The position numbers and the translations under genes were made by a program. The notes under the pieces were generated by a model. That model was given only the letters and a program-made list of their open reading frames with translations. It did no database searches and was not told the DNA's origin. Of a DNA stretch of 64,000 bases, positions 54,900-64,000 are shown piece by piece (the stretch's first letter is position 1; each line of letters opens with the position of its first letter). This DNA is from Kalaharituber pfeilii (Eukaryota > Ascomycota > Pezizomycetes > Pezizales > Pezizaceae), in the NCBI GenBank assembly GCA_015179045.1, contig WHUZ01000142.1, positions 31,017-95,016 of the forward strand, given 5' to 3'.

Positions 54900-57569
54900 C
54901 CTTGGCGGACCGCGGTCGACTGTTGGTTTTAAGTTTGCCTAGGAATTCAGAGGATGTTTGCTTGTCGAGTGTTATGATAAGCTTCTCACGCGCGCTAGCT
55001 TTCTGGAATGTAAGCCCTCTGCTTATCACCTGCGAGCTACAGTCAGTAGGCCTGGAATCGTCTTATATAGATAGACCACTACGCAGGAACACCTGTTAGT
55101 GCACAGCCACCGTGGTGGGGTGCCTTGTTTAAATGACTGGGAGCACAGTAGTAGTAATAAGGAATTACGTACCTCTTCTTGACAAGCATGGACGAATAAG
55201 AGGAATGTTATGGCGCAGGGCTGACCGCTCGAGATGAGGCCAGGCAAACGTTTTGTAGCTGCACAGCGATAGCAATTGACCGTGTGGAGGCCTAAACTAG
55301 AGGATGGAGGTGTCAGTCGGTGTCAGGCGCAATCAGCATGCAAAGTCTCCTTCAATACCACGCATCCACACTAACAATCTGACAAGAATACCAATATATG
55401 CTCCTGATGCTTACCTGATTGGGCCTCCAGCACGCTTGTTAAAGATAACACTGTATGGGTATAAACTAAACCTGCGTACGTCTGTCTCGCCTGCCCCGTT
55501 GTCTGAGCCTTGCCTTGTTTGCTGACCTCTGCCGACTGGCGCACAAGACGGTATGCCGGAGGGTGAAGTGGGATATTATTAGTGACGACAACTGACCGGC
55601 GGTGTTGATGACTGCGGAGTGTGCGATGTGGGTGTGAATGGCTGCAACTGCGAGCCGATGCGGAACAGAAATCACTGCGACCGTCGTTTCTCTTGTTATC
55701 TAACTGGTTTATTTTCTCCTCTCTTTCGTTAGAATCCCATCCAGCCTTGCGCTGTAACAGCAAGCCGGCACAGCCTCACTGTAATTCCGGTCTCACTTCG
55801 TAAGGAATAGTTCCTTGTCCAGTCTTTGAAATAATACAGTAGGCACAAATCAAGGCTAAAACATGCGGATTGTGCGCAGCGGGTAAGCAACCGTGTGGGT
55901 GAACTCAAACGGGGATTCCGAAGTGCCAGGACTGGGGTGGAGATGGGGGTCAGGGACAAATTAAGATGTCTTCTAGGTGCAAACCAGAATTCTGGACTCA
56001 TTATTTCTGTATAGAAAGGAAGAGAGATCGTTACACGTCAAAGCTATTACTCCATCGCTGGTCTCTGCTCACCAGGCATACTTCTATGTTTCTTCACTGA
56101 CAAACACCCCGAACAAACACCGAACGCACCGCACAGTCAAGCCCCTAACGGCGTATTATACCGCCATTCTAATTACTGCGGTTCGCTTAGCCGATGAGGA
56201 TGTTCCGCATTTCGCTAGGTATCACGAATGTTCCGTCGCCTCATGCGGACTTGTTCCGCGCAGGAGCGGGCAGCCGCCTGACACTCCAGCACGATATAAG
56301 CTCAATTTGGTTGGCCCTTGGAATCTAGGAAATCTAGCACGCCTCGGTTAGTTTTTTTGCAGCAGATATTAAAGCTATCTCATTAGCTGCAAGTGTGCAA
56401 TAACGTACCTACTGTACTCGTACAAGCTTAGCATCAATCTCCATGTCCCAGGCTGACTCTGCAAGCGTGGTATTAAATGGATGAGCCTAAGTTGACAACC
56501 TCTTGTTCTTGTTTATTGTCCCGGACGGGTGGTAAGGCACTTAGCAGGATGTGCCAGTACCCCCACGTGAGCATAATACCCCATGGCCAGCCATGGCTGG
56601 GCGACATAAGGAGGGTCTGCGACTGCTGCGTTAGCATCGCGACACGGCTTTGGCAGACAGGCTTACCTACTAGAAGTACCTATGGGGCCGCCCGTTTCAC
56701 CGTTCTGTACGAATGGCAGTCGGACTCATCTGCAGCTGCATCCCGGTTGCGGCCGCTTGGAACATGTAACGATCAAGAAAGCACGCTTACGGGCAGGCGC
56801 AACAGCCTTTCAGCCTCACGGCTCTGAATCGCCAAGACCGCTGCCCTGCGCATGTCCGGCCATCACCTGTGAGACATTTGCCGACGCCGACACTCATCAC
56901 ATATCTAGGTACTGGCAGTCTGGTTGGCACGACACCGATCACGGCATATCATGTCACGCTTGCAATTAGAGTACTAGGTAGTCTATCAAGTGACGCCGCT
57001 GTTCGGAGAAAATGCAGGATGAAGGACGCGTACCCCATGCCACGCAACAAGCAGCTCAGTTTAGGAACGTCTCCTATTGGGCACCGCAAGCGCTGCTGTG
57101 TAACATCACGTGCTTGAGAGTACCTGTTACGACCAGCGTCAGGCCCTGTCGTATGATAATTGCTAGAATTAGGTGGAATAGAGACAACAACGCGTTGCAA
57201 ATACAGGCTATTACGAAGGCCAAGAATCCGACCTGTTTTACTATAGCGAGGAGTCACATGCTGGCCCCCAAGTAGGCAGGGGGTGAAAATAAAGGTCAAA
57301 TGCAGAAATTTTCAGTGTATGATATTTAGATCTCAAGTACAAATTCGGTCCCTTACCAGACCGCCAGCATCACGCCTCCTCAATGCCGCTTTGGACATCC
57401 AGCTCTAGAGAATGGAAGATATGCTACACTCGCCAGGAAGCGGCACAGCGCCCAGGAGAAATGACTTTGGAAGACTTCTGCAAATTATTTCCTAATCCTG
57501 ATGGCAAGCCAATGGCATTATCTTCAATGTCTATGACATTGAAGCTGTCAGATACACTAAAAGTTTTTT
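54900..57569. other. Intergenic, no gene supported
   Basis: Mixed-composition sequence with only short unconvincing ORFs on both strands. The first few hundred bases should hold the ABC gene promoter. Confidence 0.4.
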
Positions 57570-57639
57570 CTCTCTTTTTGTATTGACATATCTTGAACTA
57601 AATCACCACTCTGCTAAGCCTATTACATAAGACAGTACT

Positions 57640-57850
57640 GAGGCCATGTCCCCGGTATTTCACTATAGCAAGTAGACTTTATCTGTTGCTGAATTAATTA
57701 GTCCTGAAAAGTTCTTCACTTTCACTATAGCCTTCTTTTCACTATAGCCAGGGTGCTTTAGCTGTGTGCACAACAATCTCGCCCATTTCTTCACTATAGC
57801 AGGGTTTCACTATAAGGAGTTTCACTATAGCCAGGGCCACTTTAAGTTGC
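57640..57850. repeat. Pogo-like subterminal repeats, remnant 1
   Basis: Six or more copies of TTCACTATAGC(C)AGGG-type words in about 200 bp. Similar GCTATAATGAA subterminal repeats occur in pogo/Fot-type DNA transposons and at 61912-62042. No transposase found. Confidence 0.4.
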
Positions 57851-59996
57851 ACAGAGATAAAAAAGAGAACAAAAGGGAAGGGAAAAGAATAAAAAAAAAA
57901 TTTTATGGAAATCTTTCCCTGCTGAATGAGACTAAATCTTCCTGTAGATATTCCATAACTGCAGTGCTCTGCCCGGGCTATGCCTCCGCCACCGCCAAAG
58001 CACTAATTACGTGTGTCAAGGAATAGGTACAGTTATAGATGGCAAACACAAAGTGTTCTATATTGCTCAGAACTATAAATCTCAACTCAAAAAGTCTGTA
58101 GCGAGCAAAAAAAGGAAGTCACACAACGGTGAGTATGTGCTTGATTCAGACTCTACTTTCAGTAATACGACTTAAACGGCATGCATATAAGACGGATACG
58201 CGTGGCCTTATGCTTGCGTAGTCTGGATGCTTGCGCAATGCCAGACTATTATTTTCGGCCTTCAGCCGTAGGGTCTTTGCCCTCTTGCAGCACCCGTGCC
58301 GTCTGGGTACGAGAAAAAACTACAGAAGGCAACGGAGCTTCTTTCAACCACAAATCGTCTCTGTCTGAATTGCTGCATTGTGGAATGTGCTCGACTGTCC
58401 ATGGTACATTGTCCAAGCCTTCTTTCTTTTCTCAGAGCACCTGCATACCGATATGTATGTAGAGCGTCTCTAAGATCATGAACTACTTAAGGCATATCTA
58501 TAAATAGCTGCCAACGTCTCAAAAAGTAGTGATTTTGATAATGGTTTCACGGCAGCCTTGAGACTGATTTCATTGCTCGTGATGAGTATTTTTCCGATTA
58601 GTATTTTCCGCCACTTCACAACTCGTGGTGCTTACGTAGCGAGACCAGTTTTACTTATTTCTATTGTTGTCGTACAAGTTACTCACTCTTTTCCGTCACG
58701 CCATAAAAAATATGCAATCCTTATTATGATACTCTACAAAATTATAATCTAGTGACATGCAGCTTCGTCACACTGTTACCTGAAGAGCCGCAAGAAACTT
58801 CAGTCACAAACTTTTAGAGAACAAGTTGAAAAGAACCTTAGAACGTAAATCTCATGCAACTCTTGGAGTTGCTATTGAAAAAACTTCGGTGTAACTCTAG
58901 CGGATATCGATTTTAATTGCTTGAAGAGGAGTTTCTAACGTTATAACGGTGTCCACCGAAAAGGTGAACACTAGAATACCAAGTACGGCTATATGGCAGC
59001 GGAGCAGCCCTAATCTTTGCTTCTCACCGGTTGCCTCGATCTGTGCCGTACATTTACATGCCTACGACGATGAGTAAACATTTACTAGCAGCTTTTAGAA
59101 TATGCTCGCAAATCGACCCGAACGATCAGATGTGTATATAGATTCGTTCCTATGAAGCTGTAGAGTAGAGTACATTTTGCACAGGCTCTCCGGAATACTA
59201 ATTTTCTGAGACTGACGTACTTGTTTTATTGCAATATAAAATTCCGAGTCATGATGCCAACATTGATGCCAACATAAATGTGTTGGGACTCTAAGAAATA
59301 TAGTAATTAAGTACGTATCAGTCTCGAACCAGTACGTATACCTGCAGTCTGTTCTCGTACCCAGCTGCAGTCTCATCCCTAGTCACTGCTGTTGCATAGA
59401 GTATCCTATTTGGCACTTGCTTCATAAGGTAGTTATCGGTACTAGGATGCTACTGTATTTGTCTAGCACTACTTGATATCCAAACGTGAGTGATCACGTG
59501 CACCCCGACTACCGGCTGCAAGAATTAGCCAAGGGAAAGCCTATCGCAATCTTTATCAATATCCGCTCACTGCACCATCAATCTAGACCATAATTTCAGA
59601 CAGTCGTGAACGGCTGTGTGCTGTGAATGAACTAGTGCTTCAACCAACTGCAACCCCATCTACTACGCCCATCTAATCACCATATGCCAATTCCATCAAG
59701 ACCACCGAGCCCAGAATTGCCAGGAATCACTATTTCTAACACAGGCGTCTAGGCTCTGTAGGTATCATCATCGGGCCCAACTATTCCATTTAGTACTGTA
59801 ATTCGAGAAAAAGATTCATACAAGCACGCAAGGAAAAACCATACAATAGGGCATGTACACCCTATAACACCTTCACAAATTTCAACTAACTCAGATTTTT
59901 GCTGATAATACTATAATCCCTTACATGCTTTCTTTCTCTTCGTCACTCTTCTCTGCGTTCTAGTATGGGTGTGGCAATTTATCACCCGCTCGGTTA
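57851..59996. other. Intergenic, no gene supported
   Basis: AT-moderate sequence with no long ORF, clear repeat end or RNA gene that I can recognise. Confidence 0.4.
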
Positions 59997-61046
59997 TTAA
60001 CAGCAGCCATTACTCACAATCTCATCCTTCTTCTCTAACAATTCCTTCATATCCCAGTTACAACTGACATACCTTCCATTGAGGTATGCAGCCTCTGGGT
60101 CGTGAGATAGACGACAGTACTCCCGGCAAGTTCGCTTTTTCAAGTCAGTCTGTCGCCTCCTGTAACTGGGCTCTAGGAGAATCTTACGGGTATCGGTGCA
60201 GACGTGTGGCCTCATAGCAGACAAAGGGTTTTCAGGCCCAATAGTGTCCCACCACGATGTATTCACTGCACCAGGGTGGAATGAAATGCTTCTTATTCCG
60301 TCCTTTGCATGTTCTATGCAGATTGTTAGCAAGCTTCTGATGCCTATCTCAAATTCAGGCTTACCATGACAGATAAATTCCGACAGTCTATTGAGACTAA
60401 TCTTCGCAATTTGATACGCTGCCAAATCCTTAAAGGTATAGTAAGATCCCACACTGGATGTATGTATGATAATCCCCCCTTGTTCCAGCATCTAGTGTGG
60501 ATCTAATATACACTCTACTCATTAAGTAAGGGCCTTCAGGAGAACTTCAATACTACCCCACCATTTGTTGGGGTCACTGTGGGCGATGTCGGATAAATGG
60601 CCTGCAATTCCAGCGTTGTTGACGAGGATGTCCGCACTTGTCCCAAGTTCCTTCTTTACGATCTCAAATAGGTGCTCGACTTGATCAAGCTTGGTGTGTC
60701 GAGCAAAGAGGTGAAGACGCGGGCGGAGGAATTGATTGATTTTACGAGGTCGGCGGTGGCTTGCAGTTCGTCCGCCTTGGAACGGACACTCAAGAAGAAC
60801 GTTGTGGCTCCAGCGTGGGCAAATTGTTCGACAATTCCCTGAACGTCAAAATTATCAATTCATATGCACTGACAAGGAGGAAAGATGTCACCATTGCAAA
60901 GGAAAGCACACCCTGCCAATACCAGCACCAGCACCAGTGATTATTACAGATTTTCCAGCAACAGCCGCTTTGAGATCAGGATTTTTCTGAGGGTTGATGT
61001 AATCATAAATATCGTTGTGGTTGAGGGTCTTAATGAGAGTGGACAT
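59997..61046 (-). pseudogene. Short-chain dehydrogenase/reductase, frameshifted
   Basis: NAD(P)-dependent oxidoreductase of the classical SDR fold; substrate unknown. ATG at 61046-61044: MSTLIKTLNHNDIYDYINPQ, then the cofactor motif SVIITGAGAGIGR. A 73-bp phase-0 intron (60839-60911) follows, then GIVEQFAHAGATTFFLSVR, DILVNNAGIAG, and the active-site region HTSSVGSYYTFKDLAAYQIAK (catalytic S, Y and K visible). HPGAVNT and a C-terminal LNGRYVSCNWDMKELLEKK complete the fold, about 300 residues in all. At least four frame changes occur (near 60690, 60530, 60495 and a pair at 60110-60150), yet the motifs are well kept. The pattern is like that in the neighbouring ABC gene. Confidence 0.8.
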
Positions 61047-61911
61047 CTTGAGGAGCTCTGAATTGATACAGAATAAGTGCTTCTGATGCCTGCACAGAAA
61101 GGCTATTTGGTTATGTTTTTGATGCTAACAAGTGACGGGATGATGAATGGGAAGTTTTTCAAGGAAATTTCAGCAACCTTAAGTACTCTTTGGCCCCTTG
61201 AAATTTGCAACACTGCAGAACAGTTTCGAAATTGATATTCAAGGTTATTCCGAATATCCCACAATCCCTGCAGTGCACAGCTATGGCCTGTTGGTCGTGA
61301 GATGCATGTGAACCAAGTGGAGGTCTTCGGTATGTCACGATCCGAATACCACAACTTTTTCGAAATTTTGGAGGTCTTCGGGTATGTCACGGGCCACAAC
61401 TTTTTCGAAATTTTCGCCAGTTGTCGGTCGTCAAGCTTCCCTTTGAGGTTGAACGCAACCGTTACTCGATTCAGCACTTCCGTATCTGGTAAGGAGCTAC
61501 TCGCCTGTCAGGACTAGTCTGGATGACTAAGGAAGACCGGGTTTACTCGCTCCCGAAGTGTAAGTTTTACCCAACCAAGTGGTGAAGGGATACAGTAAGC
61601 TTGAATAAGACGAGCTTATTGTGTCAAGCTTCAAGTCGGCAGGATAGCTACACCGTGTGGTATTTATGTACTAAGGAACACTTAAAATGTCAATAGAAAA
61701 TTTGTGGCATCTTACTCATATAGTCTCGGTAGCTGAGTTCGGAGCTGAACTTTAATACTAATTAACTTCTGTATGACTTACTAGTATGGAAATAGCCACA
61801 TTAAGAATTCAATTCGAATGGACGGGTAGTGTAGTGACGAATAGGGCTGGCCTGCTTGGGAATTACTGGTGCGCAGGGCAGTAGCAGGGGGCTTTCTAAG
61901 GATTTCATTAG
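61047..61911. other. Intergenic with a short direct repeat
   Basis: GGAGGTCTTCGG...TATGTCAC...CACAACTTTTTCGAAATTTT occurs twice in tandem at about 61319-61422. No gene supported. The SDR promoter should lie at the left end. Confidence 0.4.
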
Positions 61912-62042
61912 CCACTGTTCATTATAGCAAGAACAATTTGTATGTAGATAAAAATAACTTCCTCTAGATTTTTTCTCATTACACAATTTCATTATAGCAA
62001 GGTTTTCAGTATAGCGAGGTTCATTATAGCAAGGTCAGACTG
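61912..62042 (-). mobile_element. Pogo-like terminal end, remnant 2
   Basis: Read on the minus strand it starts TA-CAGTCTGACCTTGCTATA, followed by the subterminal repeats CCTCGCTATACTGAA and CCTTGCTATAATGAA, which is the style of pogo/Fot termini with a TA target. The partner end was not found. Confidence 0.45.
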
Positions 62043-62199
62043 TACATGGAAATAAAGATCCTGCCGTTACTTGTCAGCGGCCACGGGAATTTGCGAAATC
62101 CGACATATGTGTCTATAGTTGAATTAGATATCGGATGTTTATATAATAAATATCCAATTAAAAGTAATAGAGGCTATCGCCGAGGCGTTACAGAAACTT

Positions 62200-62870
62200 C
62201 TCCTCAAAAAATCCCCAGGACAGGCTCCTCCTCTTATTTCGACCCCTAATGCAAGTTCCGCAACCGCATTGTGCGACGACGGCGGATGCCATGATATGAT
62301 GATGGCAAAAGTTTGAGAAATACCCTCTGTTACTGAAATGAGCTTGAATCATCGGCCGAGCTGGAGAATGCATTGGAATGGCGGCGTCGCCGGTGCATGG
62401 TGAAATCTCTGAGCCCATGTGCGGACGTGCCATATAATCAAGTATACATCGGCGTAGACTTGTGCAATTCAAACCGCTTCAGTCCCTTCGCATTATCCCT
62501 CGCAGAGACACGAACCGACGTCAGACACATGGAGAAAGTTTTCTCCTCCGTAACAAAGCCGTTGTGTACTAGGCTTCCCAGGACGACATTTGGATTGGCT
62601 TCATCACAGAAGCGGACGTTGCGGAAATGAGGTCGATGCCCGGACATTGCATAGAAGTTGAGAGGACTTTGTGCCTCTGATAATAATTCCATATGGCTGC
62701 TGTATCATAAAGCTCAATCTGTTCCGCCAAGCCCAGCTTGCTGGCAAATCCTTCCATCCCATGGAGTTTGGAGTGGCTGATGCATGTATGGGATCGATAA
62801 TCGATTGGGCCAAACGAATCACGTGTCTCGGCTTATTTTGATCTAGATCAGGTATGAGAAAAACCCAGCA
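62200..62870 (-). pseudogene. Possible remnant of an unidentified gene
   Basis: Overlapping minus-strand frames carry protein-like text that would join by frame changes: RLAQSIIDPIHASATPNSMG, then GLAEQIELYDTAAIWNYYQR, then FYAMSGHRPHFRNVRFCDEA. I do not recognise the family. The assignment rests only on the impression of coding composition and on the frameshift pattern shared with the SDR gene. Confidence 0.3.
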
Positions 62871-64000
62871 CATAATTCCATATCACGTGAGTAATGCTGA
62901 TGAAATGTCAATCATTAATAATATTATACCCAAGATGCTAGTCAGCGTCTGTTCTCGTGCCCAGACTCTCTTGGCACGCTTAAATCCGTTTGTGCTTCCC
63001 TTCATTTTTGGCACAATGCTTTGTTTTATTTGTACTTACAGATCATTAAGGGACTGGATTTGAAATACCAGTACATCCCGTGAGCCGCTGCCATCACCAC
63101 TGCGGAAAAGTGCTACAAAATTTTATGGTAGATTGGGAGTTTATCTTCTAAATTTGGAGGATAAAGTAGTGCGGGGGGAGGGAGGGTACTTGGTGTGCCT
63201 AGATGACATTTGTAAAAGATGACAAAATCCAGGTCGGTAACCGAAACCGTGGGGTCCATATTGCGTCATCTCGCACAATTGTATCCGTGCGGTAAGTTGA
63301 ATTTAGAAAACGGACGAAATCACAGTGTCGCGAACCAACTGGCTCAATTTCTATCTGTGGATCGAGTGGGATTATGACAGGTGGGACTACGATATGGATG
63401 ACACTGTGAGAGACTCGAGCTCGAGAAACAACTCTTACCAACATGGGCTCCACACCCCCCCTCACCCACACTCACACCTCAACCTTTCCACCACATTGAT
63501 CTCTGGAACATCTCATACCTCAACGAACCCTTTCGTACCTTTCCGCTGCTATCCATGTGACTGAAGTGTTGATCATTGGGTCAACCCCTGTAAAAAAAAC
63601 GTTCAACTGTACCTATCTATCTATCGTCCATTGGCCATCGGAGCTTATGCATTCCATCGAGAATAACTCATCGCACTTGTTTATTTTCCGACCCTGTTTG
63701 TATTATGCAAGGCCAGAAGCTGTAGCTTAGCCCAGCTTATTGGAAATTATTTACTTAAGCTAAAGCTTCGGCTTCAAGTTGACACAATTTTTCATGCTTA
63801 ACCCACCCACATGTGGCTATGTTTACAGCTATGTAAATAAAAATGCACCCTTGCGAGGAGTTATGCAACAAGCAAACTAAATAACAAGTATTAACTACTT
63901 AAGAATGTATTTACTTGATGTAGGTACCTCAGAAAGGTTTGTCTTCTTAAACATTTTTTTCTATTTTATTTATTTATTTATTTTTTGGAGGGGGAGGGGA
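62871..64000. other. Intergenic, no gene supported
   Basis: No long ORF or repeat that I can define. TATTTATTTATTTAT and a GGAGGGGGAGG run occur at the very end of the window. Confidence 0.4.

Noticed and set aside
55371..55763. 130-residue minus-strand ORF upstream of the ABC gene
   Set aside because: No coding-like composition, no domain, and other frames are equally open.

Overview
The window looks like a repeat-rich, subtelomere-like stretch of a filamentous ascomycete genome. Support: short GT...AG introns of 51-73 bp, a TTAGGG telomeric tract, Ty3-type chromoviruses, Tad1-like LINEs, a fungal NACHT-ankyrin receptor gene, transition-biased decay of old repeats that resembles RIP, and AT-rich stretches between elements. 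I cannot name the species.

Bases 1-49432 are almost entirely mobile and tandem DNA with two host-type genes. They contain a 58-bp satellite (three blocks), three Ty3 elements (4069-8441 decayed, 24133-29887 decayed, 31167-38672 nearly intact with near-identical LTRs), at least seven solo or isolated LTRs (most with 5-bp target duplications), several Tad1-like LINE fragments, and eight copies of a short retroposon that ends in a conserved hairpin plus poly(A). Some of those copies are only 53-56 bp long. A short non-coding LTR element (239-bp LTRs, about 211 bp internal) forms a three-level nest at 23638-30782: Ty3 element inside a TRIM, inside an older inverted TRIM, each with its own target duplication. 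The host genes are an unidentified gene at 9506-13709, broken by two solo LTRs, and an NLR gene at 17918-22554 with 16 nearly identical ankyrin repeats.

At 48940-49613 a degenerate 30-bp repeat leads into about 180 bp of TTAGGG, oriented as the right-hand end of a chromosome. The sequence does not stop there. It continues into ordinary, mostly non-repetitive DNA with an ABCA-type transporter gene (50058-54871, minus strand) and a short-chain dehydrogenase gene (59997-61046, minus strand). The window is therefore either a genuine interstitial telomere or an assembly join of a subtelomere to unrelated sequence.

The dehydrogenase and the first third of the transporter carry many frameshifts although their protein motifs are well kept. 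This points to recent decay or to indel errors in the sequence. The rest of 54.9-64 kb has no gene I can support apart from one weak remnant. I saw no convincing rRNA, tRNA or CRISPR, but a tRNA scan by eye is not reliable.
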